Assembly (NCBI GenBank): GCA_046498365.1
Contig: JAWOAV010000053.1
Span: forward strand, 1-18,461
Direction of reading: 5' to 3'
Length of the DNA stretch: 18,461 nucleotides
DNA from: B1SED10-16 sp046498365
GTDB taxonomy: Bacteria > Desulfobacterota > Desulfobacteria > Desulfobacterales > Desulfosalsimonadaceae
Shown here in pieces: positions 1 to 6,058 of this stretch. Under the pieces are notes generated by a model that worked only from the letters and a program-made list of their open reading frames with translations, was not told the DNA's origin and searched no databases. Both the position numbers and the translations under genes were made by a program. Position 1 is the stretch's first letter. The number at the start of each line of letters is the position of its first letter.

Positions 1-52
1 CACACACTGCTGTGGGCCATCGCGGCGCCGCGATGGCCCACAGCAGTGTGTG
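1..52. repeat. Perfect 52-bp palindrome at the window edge
   Basis: Bases 1-26 are the exact reverse complement of bases 27-52, with the axis between 26 and 27 and no loop. The right half reads into the open frame that follows, in which codons from position 27 resemble a normal protein, so the left half may be an inverted copy of the right half. A loop-free palindrome exactly at a sequence end is typical of a fold-back library or assembly artefact. A genuine element end is possible but less likely. Confidence 0.9.
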
Positions 53-557
53 GCGTTGGCTGTCGTGGCTGGGCGGATTGACGGAAACTTGCCGGAGAGC
101 CTGCCAATTGAACAGCGTCCTGATCTATTCCCTCGATGGTGAGTACCTGGGCACCGGCCAGCGCTGGGAGCGTGAAGGCCGAGACGAAGACCAATGTTCC
201 ACACCACCTTCTCCTCCGACCAAAGTGAAACACAACTACCTCGATCTCTTGATCCGCAAGCAACAGCTGAACATCGAGCGTCGTAGTAGCGGCATCGATT
301 ATCGAGACGTCCTGGCGGCGGCGGATCGCCGTTGGCCGTTCGCGGAGTTCGCCAAGCAACTGGCCGCGTATCTCGGCCGCTCCGGCGGTCTCTCCTCGTT
401 TCGGGCGGACGATTTGGAGTCTCTGCACAACGTCTATCAGCGTTTGACGTTCCTCGACCCGGCCCTGCTGGAAAGGGCCTGTGCGCAAGCCCAGCAACGG
501 TCGATTGTGGAAATCGTGTTTCTCTTACAACGCCTCCATGACGAAAGGAGAACTTGA
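12..557 (+). CDS. Putative mobile-element accessory protein, 5' end uncertain
   Basis: This open frame of about 181 codons continues to the left window edge without a stop, so its true start is not visible. The first residues lie inside the terminal palindrome and may be artefactual; an internal ATG at 33 exists but has no obvious ribosome-binding site. The protein is basic, with an N-terminal WRWLSWLGG stretch that recalls helix-turn-helix regions of transposon proteins, and a helical C-terminal half. I do not recognise the family with certainty. Its stop overlaps the start of an ExeA/TniB-type ATPase remnant (TGATG at 555-559) behind a good AGGAG, the arrangement seen in transposons that carry an ATPase helper. 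I infer that it is the penultimate gene of such an element. Confidence 0.5.
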   Translation: MGHRGAAMAHSSVWRWLSWLGGLTETCRRACQLNSVLIYSLDGEYLGTGQRWEREGRDEDQCSTPPSPPTKVKHNYLDLLIRKQQLNIERRSSGIDYRDVLAAADRRWPFAEFAKQLAAYLGRSGGLSSFRADDLESLHNVYQRLTFLDPALLERACAQAQQRSIVEIVFLLQRLHDERRT

Positions 558-658
558 TGTTCTTGAACCATTTCAAATTCACTTCACAACCGTTCGCCGA
601 GCGAGCGCCAGCGGACACCCTCTGGCCGGATGAGCGGATGCAACAAGGCCTTCAATAA
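557..658 (+). pseudogene. N-terminal remnant of an ExeA/TniB-like transposon ATPase
   Basis: The frame encodes 33 residues beginning MFLNHFKFTSQPFAER and ends at TAA 656-658. The opening 'M-[FY]-x3-[FY]-x3-PF' and the following acidic DERMQQGL segment match the extreme N-terminus of ExeA/GspA-family AAA ATPases, including transposition helpers, which are normally about 260-350 aa. The Walker A and everything after it are missing. The start overlaps the upstream stop (TGATG) and GAAAGGAG lies just upstream, so the start is credible. The same frame continues past the TAA into an unrelated phosphatase C-terminus, so the gene appears to have been cut by a rearrangement. Confidence 0.75.
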
Positions 659-680
659 GCCCATCACAATCTGAAAGTTC

Positions 681-704
681 TAGTGAATCTTTTAGTGAAT
701 CTTT
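681..704 (+). repeat. Tandem 12-bp direct duplication near the mobile-element junction
   Basis: The 12-mer TAGTGAATCTTT occurs twice in immediate tandem (681-692 and 693-704). It keeps the reading frame and adds the repeated residues VNLL/VNLF ahead of the phosphatase fragment. It may come from slippage or from the event that joined the transposon remnant to the phosphatase gene. Confidence 0.85.
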
Positions 705-922
705 TTCAGAAAGGGGCCGAAAGGGAAACATTCATGGCGCAATCTTTCCCTGAAGATCATAAAAAAATCATATTCGGACATTTTGCTCATAAAAAGCCGG
801 TAATTATGCATGACAAAATCGGAATTGATTCAGGGGCCGTATATGGGGGCTCGCTGACATGCCTGATACTGCCGGACATGCGGTTTTTGAGCGTGAAAAC
901 GGTGGATTCGGGATGTCAGTAG
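683..922 (+). pseudogene. C-terminal fragment of a PP2A-like Ser/Thr protein phosphatase (metallophosphoesterase)
   Basis: The frame is open from 659 and has a nominal GTG at 683. Its second half carries the characteristic C-terminal signature of bacterial PP2A/PrpA-like phosphatases: an IIFGH motif supplying a metal-ligand histidine, then K-P-V-I, then DKIGIDSGAVYGG-LTCL-LP and a final beta strand. Such proteins are about 220-250 aa. Here only the last 55-60 residues can be recognised, and the N-terminal GDxHG, GDxxDRG and GNHE motifs are absent. The residue after the metal histidine is Phe, where Thr is usual. The fragment is almost certainly non-functional. It ends 15 bp short of the convergent AAA ATPase gene. 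Confidence 0.8.
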
Positions 923-925
923 GCG

Positions 926-954
926 AAAAAGCCGGATTTACAATTTGATTCCGG
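926..954 (-). terminator. Possible weak terminator of the AAA ATPase gene
   Basis: On the minus strand a 5-bp CCGGA/TCCGG stem (950-954 with 932-936) overlaps the stop codon and is followed by CTTTTT (926-931). The stem is short and the loop is 13 nt, so this is tentative. Confidence 0.3.
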
Positions 955-1948
955 AAAGAAAAAGGAGAATCCTTTCGGGAAACAAATTAAGTATAACATC
1001 TGAAAAATAATAAAGTATAAAAACCATCAGCGCAACAAGCACAGGATAAAGCAGGTAAATCAGCCGGCTGCCTTCATTTTCCCGTCCGGATTTTCTATCC
1101 GCATTCCCATTTTTTCCATTGCGCTGCCCGGAAAGGAGCATCACCCTCGAAATATCGAGTTCCGTTGCACATTCCCGTATAATCCCCCTATTTATACGTC
1201 TGGCGGATTGAGTGAATCCTGTGAGCAGCGCACGGTCCGCAATCACGTTGATCAGCCGCGGATAGCCGTTGGAAAAGCGGTAAATCTCCCTGATGGCACC
1301 GGCATCAAAAATTTTTCTGTTGCTCCCTGCGACGGACAGGCGAAATCCAACATATTTTGCCGTCTCCTTCAGGGTTAAGGGGTCAATATTATAATTAACC
1401 GCTATTCTCTGCCGTATCGCCTTGTTTTCCTTGCGCAGCAGTATTTCATTGAATTCCATCTGCCCGACAAAAAAAATATTGATCAGCTTAACGCCGTTTT
1501 TTTCAAGGTTGGAAAAAAGTCGTATTTCTTCCAAAAGCTCGTGGGTCAGTAATTGGGCTTCATCGATGATCAGCAGTACCCGCCTGCCACGGTAATGGCT
1601 CTTGAGCAAAAACTTACTGAATGCATTAATAAATTCGCCTTTGGAAGTATAGCTGCCGGGAATACCGTATGCATCGGCCAGATGCTTGAAAAAATCAAGT
1701 TTTTCAAGGCCGGGATCATGGATCGCAACAACCCGGTCTTTTTTATCAAGCATTTGGAGGAGCGAATTGATTACGGTGGTTTTCCCCACCCCGATATCGC
1801 CCGTTAAAACCAGAAAGCTCTTGTTTTCATACAAGCCGTACCGGAGCGTGGCCAGGGCTTCCTTATGCTTTTCCCCAAGCCAGAGGAAGGCCGGATCCGT
1901 GTTTATCTGAAACGGCTTTTGTGAAAGATGGTAGTATTCAAGGTACAT
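938..1948 (-). CDS. GspA/ExeA-like AAA ATPase with C-terminal membrane anchor
   Basis: The 336-residue protein has the ExeA/GspA/PEP-CTERM-ATPase layout. An N-terminal MYLEYYHLSQKPF motif is followed by Walker A GDIGVGKTT (about 50-58), Walker B LLIIDEAQ (125-132), an arginine-finger-like RQRI (179-182) and a sensor-2-like GYPRLIN (229-235). A basic linker leads to one hydrophobic segment at about 296-316 and a second amphipathic hydrophobic stretch at the end. Unlike GspA it has no visible C-terminal peptidoglycan-binding domain. These ATPases serve secretion, polysaccharide export or transposition; the membrane anchor favours an envelope role. A GGA sits 8 nt before the ATG. A terminator lies between it and the upstream lipoprotein gene, so it is probably transcribed separately. 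Confidence 0.85.
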   Translation of the reverse strand: MYLEYYHLSQKPFQINTDPAFLWLGEKHKEALATLRYGLYENKSFLVLTGDIGVGKTTVINSLLQMLDKKDRVVAIHDPGLEKLDFFKHLADAYGIPGSYTSKGEFINAFSKFLLKSHYRGRRVLLIIDEAQLLTHELLEEIRLFSNLEKNGVKLINIFFVGQMEFNEILLRKENKAIRQRIAVNYNIDPLTLKETAKYVGFRLSVAGSNRKIFDAGAIREIYRFSNGYPRLINVIADRALLTGFTQSARRINRGIIRECATELDISRVMLLSGQRNGKNGNADRKSGRENEGSRLIYLLYPVLVALMVFILYYFSDVILNLFPERILLFLSGIKL

Positions 1949-2033
1949 ATAGTTTTCCGGTTTTCAGGTAAACCCCATTGGTTGCAGAATATTCTATGAA
2001 TCAGAAAGAATGGACGACCTCATACCCCCATGC

Positions 2034-2062
2034 AAAAAAGGGAGGAAGAAAACGCTTCCTCC
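2034..2062 (-). terminator. Rho-independent terminator downstream of the lipoprotein gene
   Basis: Read on the minus strand, an 8-bp perfect stem (GGAGGAAG at 2062-2055 with CTTCCTCC at 2048-2041) encloses a 6-nt loop and is followed by C and six T (2040-2034). It lies about 75 bp after the lipoprotein stop and ahead of the AAA ATPase start at 1948. Confidence 0.8.
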
Positions 2063-2136
2063 TCTTCTCCATTCGGTTTTTTCCATGGCCATTTTTTTCC
2101 AGGCCTGGAAATTCAAGTGCATCGGTTTGCAGCTTG

Positions 2137-2427
2137 CTACTTTCCGGAAATTTTATCGAAAATCCTTTCCGTTTTTGCCGCAGCCGCTTCCGCCCTTGCT
2201 GCAGCGGCTTTTGCTTCTTCCGCCGTTTTTTTGGAATCCTCACAGCACTCTTCCGCTTTCTGGTTGGCCATATCCGCCTGGTTTGCGGCAGCTTCGGCCC
2301 TGTTCATCGATTGCTCGGCCAAGGCCCTGACTTCCTCCAATTGAGACGTCGTGGCACAACCGCTGAGGAAAGCTGCCCCCATCAGCGAAACAACACAAAA
2401 CGCCAGAATCATACTTTTCCTTGCCAT
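2137..2427 (-). CDS. Small alanine-zipper (Lpp/OprI-like) outer-membrane lipoprotein
   Basis: The ATG at 2427 is chosen because GGAG lies 7 nt upstream and gives a 96-aa protein with a clean type II signal peptide: MARK, a hydrophobic core, then lipobox LSGC with Cys24 as the lipidated residue. An upstream in-frame start would add 20 basic residues and spoil the signal. The mature part is a heptad-like helix rich in alanine (EAAANQADMANQKAEE and a KAAAARAEAAAAK region), as in Lpp and Pseudomonas OprI. The last residue is lysine (KISGK). In Lpp the C-terminal lysine is covalently joined to peptidoglycan by YkuD L,D-transpeptidases, and such an enzyme is encoded 99 bp upstream on the same strand. 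Unlike Lpp it contains an internal CC pair. The substrate role is inferred. Confidence 0.85.
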   Translation of the reverse strand: MARKSMILAFCVVSLMGAAFLSGCATTSQLEEVRALAEQSMNRAEAAANQADMANQKAEECCEDSKKTAEEAKAAAARAEAAAAKTERIFDKISGK

Positions 2428-2526
2428 TTGAAATCTCCTTTTTTTATGTTTTTTTGAAAAGGCTGCCCTGCCACTTCTACGGTGCATGCCAGGAATCGCA
2501 CAAGAAAAAATACCTGCAAAAATTTT

Positions 2527-3444
2527 TTAAAATTCTCTGTTGATGCGCACGGGCACGCCTTTGGGGGACGCGACAGACTGCCTGACGATCTTCGGATCAA
2601 CCGCATCTTTTATTCCCATGCGCCCGATGATACTCCATACGTGAGATTCCATATCCGGAATCCGTCCATATATATCCGGATGCACTTCCAGAAAAACAAG
2701 CTTTCCCCTGACGCCGACCTTGACGGGTTCGTACAGGATTTCAACGATGGTTCCCTTTTCAACTTCCTTTTGAAACTGACTTGCATGCTCCGGGTAAAGC
2801 CTTATGCACCCGTGACTTACCCTGCGACCAACGCCCCAGGGAAAATTTGTGCCATGAATCCCCACGCCATCGGCGGTCAGGCCGACCCAATAATCTCCCA
2901 AAGGATTGTCCGGGCCGGGCGGAATGAGTTTTCTGTCATATTTTTCCCGTGCAGCCGGCGGCACCGTCCAGGAAGGATTCTCAATTATCTCGACCACCCG
3001 GGCTGCCGTAATCGGCGTATCAAATCCCTTCCTCCCGATACCGATGGGATAGGTCCTGACCATATCGTGCTCTTTAAAAAACCGGTAGAGTCTCATTTCA
3101 GGAATATTGATAACAACCTCTTCGTATACCGTGGGCGGAAGAATCCATTTGGATGGAATATCAATTGCAGTGCCTGTTTCGGGCAGCCACGGGTCAATCC
3201 CGGGGTGATACAGCACCATCTGGTTATACCCGAGCCCATATTCCCTTGCAATTTCAATCAGCGTCTGGCCTTCCGCCACCTTGTGGGAATCTATAAAACC
3301 AATGACCGGCATCCGTTTTTTCCCGCTGTCCGCCTCGCGAACAATCCTATAGGGATATGCGGCTGCATCAGCAGTTGCCGTGCTCATTGCAGCCATTTCC
3401 CATAGAAGTGGAATGATCAGCAGAAGAAATAAAAAACGCTTCAT
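2527..3444 (-). CDS. Periplasmic L,D-transpeptidase with LysM domain (ErfK/YbiS/YcfS/YnhG type)
   Basis: The 305-aa product starts MKRFLFLLLI; a TTG 30 bp upstream is in frame but would prepend a charged segment to the signal peptide. A signal peptide ends near residue 27 (ATADA). A LysM-like module spans about 53-100 (HKVAEGQTLIEIAREYG through IDIPSKW) and a YkuD catalytic domain about 107-255. The active-site signature is complete: HGT at 197-199 and SHGCIRL at 210-216, with Cys213 as nucleophile. The family makes 3-3 peptidoglycan crosslinks or attaches Braun-type lipoproteins to peptidoglycan, and resists most beta-lactams except carbapenems. The neighbouring lipoprotein with a terminal lysine suggests the attachment role. 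The roughly 50-residue tail after the catalytic domain is unassigned. Confidence 0.93.
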   Translation of the reverse strand: MKRFLFLLLIIPLLWEMAAMSTATADAAAYPYRIVREADSGKKRMPVIGFIDSHKVAEGQTLIEIAREYGLGYNQMVLYHPGIDPWLPETGTAIDIPSKWILPPTVYEEVVINIPEMRLYRFFKEHDMVRTYPIGIGRKGFDTPITAARVVEIIENPSWTVPPAAREKYDRKLIPPGPDNPLGDYWVGLTADGVGIHGTNFPWGVGRRVSHGCIRLYPEHASQFQKEVEKGTIVEILYEPVKVGVRGKLVFLEVHPDIYGRIPDMESHVWSIIGRMGIKDAVDPKIVRQSVASPKGVPVRINREF

Positions 3445-3585
3445 TTTTGAATCGTCACGTTCCGTTACGCCCAAAAAGGAAAATTTCCTGTTCTCTTTCC
3501 CGTATCATTGCATACGGCTTCGGATACACGACTTTGGCAAGGAACTTTGAAATATCAGTGGCTGTGATCTGTACTATCGTTACAA

Positions 3586-3613
3586 AAATTAATATTGCCC
3601 TGCACTTTGTCAA
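3586..3613 (-). promoter_or_regulatory. Possible sigma70-type promoter for the L,D-transpeptidase gene
   Basis: On the minus strand a consensus TTGACA (3613-3608) is followed by AT-rich sequence with a weak -10 (TAATTT at 3591-3586, 16-bp spacer). The -35 is perfect and the -10 is poor, so this is only a candidate. It lies about 140 bp before the chosen ATG. Confidence 0.3.
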
Positions 3614-3665
3614 GGCGGAGAGTACAAAAACCGGCGATTTTATACAATGTAACGCTTCGGGTTTA

Positions 3666-3683
3666 TTGCACTTTATTGTGCAA
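3666..3683. promoter_or_regulatory. Small perfect inverted repeat, operator-like
   Basis: TTGCAC and GTGCAA (3666-3671 and 3678-3683) flank a 6-nt AT-only spacer. The symmetry suits a dimeric regulator, or a very short hairpin. It lies between the possible ldt promoter and the dispersed repeat. No known operator was recognised. Confidence 0.35.
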
Positions 3684-3700
3684 GATCAAAATTAATAGCA

Positions 3701-3811
3701 CCGTAAAAAGTCCAATATCTGCGCTGCGCGTGATTTCTCAGAATTTTACGTACGGATAAGTACTCTGCATTCTTCGAAATCACGCAAGCCTTGATCTTGA
3801 ACTTTTTACGG
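3701..3811. repeat. Dispersed long inverted-repeat element, copy 1
   Basis: The outer arms CCGTAAAAAGT (3701-3711) and ACTTTTTACGG (3801-3811) are exact complements. An inner stem pairs GCGTGATTTC (3728-3737) with GAAATCACGC (3776-3785), extended by AGAAT/ATTCT. The loop holds ACGTACGG.TAAGTAC. A second copy at 10176-10298 shares TCCAATATCTGCG, the loop core and CCTTGATCTTGAAC, and differs in the stems. Similarity extends on the right to about 3846, including a CGACTTTTT block that could pair alternatively with the left arm. It lies between divergent genes, so it is not simply a terminator. It resembles a REP- or MITE-like element, without a recognised family. Confidence 0.85.
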
Positions 3812-3838
3812 CACCATCTAAAAATCGACTTTTTCCTA

Positions 3839-3867
3839 TGTTCATCAAAATTTGTGTATATTATAAT
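3839..3867 (+). promoter_or_regulatory. Candidate promoter for hypAB
   Basis: A perfect TATAAT at 3862-3867 lies in an AT-rich stretch. The best -35 at a 17-bp spacing is TGTTCA (3839-3844), which matches the consensus at only three positions. The predicted leader to hypA would be about 160 nt. An activator-dependent promoter is possible. Confidence 0.35.
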
Positions 3868-4032
3868 ATTGTTTCGCGTAAGGCCAATTGCACCTGTCGT
3901 TTTTTTTACCTTTAAAAAACAAATGATCTGGATTATATCTTTTCAGATAACAGCCATCTCTGAAAAACAGCAGCAAGTCTTCGGCGCAGCCGATCTGCAC
4001 AATTTAAAAACCAGACGAACGGACGTATCTGT

Positions 4033-4386
4033 ATGCACGAACTGCCCATAACGGAAAACATCTTGAATATTGTCTGCCGGCATGCCGAATCCGGTAACGT
4101 CACCCAGGTTGTCTCCATAACGCTGGAAATCGGGGAATTGAGCGATATTGAAGACGAGTGGATGCAGCATTACTTCGACTACCTGAGCAAGGGGACAGTC
4201 GCTGAAGGGGCAAAACTGAAGATCAACCGCATTCCCATCGTGCTCAAATGCAACACGTGCGAAAAGGTATTTGAAATCGAAAAGTCAATGATCGGAAAGT
4301 CCACCTGCCCAAATTGCAACGCTTCGGGTGACTTCTCTCTGCTGTCCGGCAGGCAGTATCATATCAAGGAAATGGAGGCGAGATAG
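4033..4386 (+). CDS. hypA: Hydrogenase nickel incorporation protein HypA
   Basis: The 117-aa protein is of full HypA length. It begins MHE, whose His2 (with Glu3) binds nickel in the family. The zinc site is intact with two CxxC pairs at Cys73/Cys76 (CNTC) and Cys92/Cys95 (CPNC), and the C-terminus has the usual SGRQYHIKEMEAR strand. HypA acts with HypB in the cytoplasm to insert Ni into [NiFe]-hydrogenase precursors, and in some bacteria into other Ni enzymes. The ribosome-binding site is weak (GGACG about 8 nt before the ATG). hypB starts 8 bp after its stop, so the two form one unit. No other hyp genes or hydrogenase genes are in the window. Confidence 0.95.
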   Translation: MHELPITENILNIVCRHAESGNVTQVVSITLEIGELSDIEDEWMQHYFDYLSKGTVAEGAKLKINRIPIVLKCNTCEKVFEIEKSMIGKSTCPNCNASGDFSLLSGRQYHIKEMEAR

Positions 4387-4393
4387 TCGTTTT

Positions 4394-5062
4394 ATGGATG
4401 AAATCAAGCTGATCGAGATCAAAGAGGAGATTCTTACGGACAATGATCTTGCCGCCCGGGAACTACGCCGGAAGCTGGCGGAGAGCAAAACCTTCCTTGT
4501 CAATCTCATGTCGTCTCCGGGGGCGGGAAAGACAACGCTTCTGCTGCAGACCATCGCCGTGATGAAGCAGACGCATAAAACCGGCGTTATTGAAGCGGAC
4601 ATCGACTCAATGGTGGATGCGGAAAAAATCCGGGAAGCAGGCGTCGAAAGCGTACAATTGAGAACCGGCGGGTTCTGCCACCTGGATTCGCTTATGGTGA
4701 AACAGGGGCTGGAGGCGCTGGGCAGCGACGCTTTTGACCTGGTTTTTATCGAAAACGTAGGCAACCTGGTCTGCCCCGCGGAATTTGATACGGGCGCCAT
4801 CAAGAACGTCATGATTCTCAGCGTGCCGGAAGGGGATGACAAGCCCCTGAAATACCCCCTGATGTTTTCCACCTGCGACGTTTTGATCGTAAACAAAACA
4901 GACATGATGTCCTTGACGGACTTCGACATGGACAGGCTCCGCGGCCATATTTCCCGTCTCAACCCTACAATGAAAATATTCGAGGTTTCCGCAAAGACCG
5001 GCCGGGGAATTCCCCCGTGGACGGAATGGCTCAGGGGCGAGTTGTCCGCCTTTTTGGAATAA
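4394..5062 (+). CDS. hypB: Hydrogenase nickel incorporation GTPase HypB
   Basis: The 222-aa SIMIBI-class GTPase starts at ATG 4394, just past the hypA stop; an earlier in-frame ATG inside hypA would add an unrelated 22 residues. Visible motifs are the P-loop SSPGAGKTT (about 40-48), EADIDSMVDA (68-77), the G-domain metal-site residues Cys95 and His96 (GGFCHLD) with Cys127 (NVGNLVCPAEFD), and base-recognition NKTD (167-170). It powers nickel delivery from HypA by GTP hydrolysis and dimerisation. The N-terminal high-affinity CxxCGC nickel motif and the histidine-rich storage region of some HypBs are both absent, so it relies on the G-domain site. GGAGG lies in the hypA 3' end about 15 nt upstream, which suggests translational coupling. 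Confidence 0.95.
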   Translation: MDEIKLIEIKEEILTDNDLAARELRRKLAESKTFLVNLMSSPGAGKTTLLLQTIAVMKQTHKTGVIEADIDSMVDAEKIREAGVESVQLRTGGFCHLDSLMVKQGLEALGSDAFDLVFIENVGNLVCPAEFDTGAIKNVMILSVPEGDDKPLKYPLMFSTCDVLIVNKTDMMSLTDFDMDRLRGHISRLNPTMKIFEVSAKTGRGIPPWTEWLRGELSAFLE

Positions 5063-5142
5063 CCCTCTCCCCGGAAAGGCGGTAAGCGAGCTAACCATCT
5101 TTATTTAAAGTGCATTTCATACGGCAAACGCCCAGAATTTGC

Positions 5143-5171
5143 TTGACAAAAAAGGCTGCCTGCCGTTTAAT
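5143..5171 (+). promoter_or_regulatory. Sigma70-type promoter of the GrpE/Hsp70-like operon
   Basis: A perfect TTGACA (5143-5148), a 17-bp spacer and TTTAAT (5166-5171, five of six consensus positions) lie about 95 bp ahead of the first start codon. No CIRCE element and no clear sigma32 promoter was found, so a classical heat-shock control is not supported. The leader contains the 8-bp palindrome TGGCGCCA (5241-5248) of unknown meaning. Confidence 0.65.
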
Positions 5172-5266
5172 AGTTGCATATCGTACACAGCCAACTCTGT
5201 AATACCTTCTCGTGAAGCGATCTATTGTTGCAAAAACAACTGGCGCCAATTATTTGGAAATGATGC

Positions 5267-6058
5267 ATGAGCGACATCGACAAGGACGACACCGGCAAGG
5301 AATCCCCCCCCGAAGACGACCCCGGAGATATGCTTGAACTCGGCATAATGATGGATGAAAAACCGGCCGCTGCAAATACCGGGGAGATGGACGGCAATAC
5401 GGATGACGGGGATGCAGGCGCGCATGAGAAACCCCTTGAAGAAACCCCGGCAGATGCGCTCCCGGCAGGGGACCCGTCCAAACATGCGGAAGTTCAGGAG
5501 ATGGTTGAACCCCGGCAACCCGGCATACCGGACATCCTGAACGAAATCAGGGATATCAGCCGACGAATGGAAGAGCTTACTGCGCATTTCGAAGGCAAGA
5601 TCAAATACGACGAGCATAAAAACAGAATTATCGACGATCTCCATGACCAACTGCAGGATTTCAGGGACGGCATTATTAAAAAACACCTGCTCTCCATGAT
5701 CACGGACATCATCAAAATCATAGACGATACGAGAAAATTCAAATACCACTACGAAAATGAAGCGCAATCGGAAAATACCGCGGTCGTTCTTCTTGACTTC
5801 ATGGACCAGATAATCTCGGACCTGGAAGATCTTTTCACCTTCCAGGGCGTATACCCCTTTACCTGCGCATCAAATACGTTTGACTCCGCCAGGCAGCGGA
5901 TCGTAAAAAAAATTCCCACCGACCATAGTGAAAACAACCGACTGGTGGCGGAAAGCCTGCGTCCCGGGTATGAATGGGAGGGAAAAGTGATTCGGCCGGA
6001 AATGGTTTCAGTCTATGTATACAACGACTCATTAAATGACAAGGCGGGCGAAAGTTGA
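5267..6058 (+). CDS. Divergent GrpE-like nucleotide exchange factor with acidic N-terminus
   Basis: The 263-aa protein has three parts. Residues 1-85 are acidic, rich in Asp, Glu, Pro and Ala, and probably disordered. Residues 88-190 are long amphipathic helices resembling the GrpE dimer stalk. Residues 190-253 form a GrpE-like beta head, recognisable from NRLVAESLRPGYEWEGKVIRPEMVSVYVY in two steps: the 'lRpGY..eGkViRPemV.V' pattern is the GrpE signature. GrpE releases ADP from Hsp70. The next gene is an Hsp70-like ATPase whose TTG start overlaps this stop, so the pair is translationally coupled. Sequence similarity outside the C-terminal head is low, so this is a paralogue dedicated to the operon and not the housekeeping GrpE. 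GGAA lies 8 nt before the ATG. Confidence 0.75.
   Translation: MSDIDKDDTGKESPPEDDPGDMLELGIMMDEKPAAANTGEMDGNTDDGDAGAHEKPLEETPADALPAGDPSKHAEVQEMVEPRQPGIPDILNEIRDISRRMEELTAHFEGKIKYDEHKNRIIDDLHDQLQDFRDGIIKKHLLSMITDIIKIIDDTRKFKYHYENEAQSENTAVVLLDFMDQIISDLEDLFTFQGVYPFTCASNTFDSARQRIVKKIPTDHSENNRLVAESLRPGYEWEGKVIRPEMVSVYVYNDSLNDKAGES

Larger units (their letters stand above)
3445..4032. other. Long intergenic region between divergent ldt and hypA genes
   Basis: No convincing gene was found in these 588 bp; the short open frames lack ribosome-binding sites and family features. The region holds a possible minus-strand promoter for the transpeptidase gene (3586-3613), a small perfect inverted repeat (3666-3683), one copy of the dispersed long inverted-repeat element (3701-3811) and an AT-rich segment with a consensus -10 upstream of hypA (3839-3867). 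Confidence 0.6.

Noticed and set aside
2482..3405. A 307-codon plus-strand frame opposite the L,D-transpeptidase
   Set aside because: The minus-strand frame carries the complete YkuD active site, a LysM module and a signal peptide. The plus-strand translation has no family features.
3701..3811. Interpretation of the long inverted repeat as a plain transcription terminator
   Set aside because: Copy 1 lies between divergent genes and has no adjacent gene end to terminate. The conserved loop and flanks shared with copy 2 point to a dispersed element.
3447..4051. Short open frames between ldt and hypA
   Set aside because: They lack ribosome-binding sites, overlap the dispersed inverted repeat or hypA, and encode no recognisable protein.
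5062..5267. Heat-shock control (CIRCE or sigma32) of the GrpE/Hsp70-like operon
   Set aside because: No TTAGCACTC-N9-GAGTGCTAA element and no CTTGAA/CCCCAT pair was found. The visible promoter is an ordinary TTGACA-17-TTTAAT.
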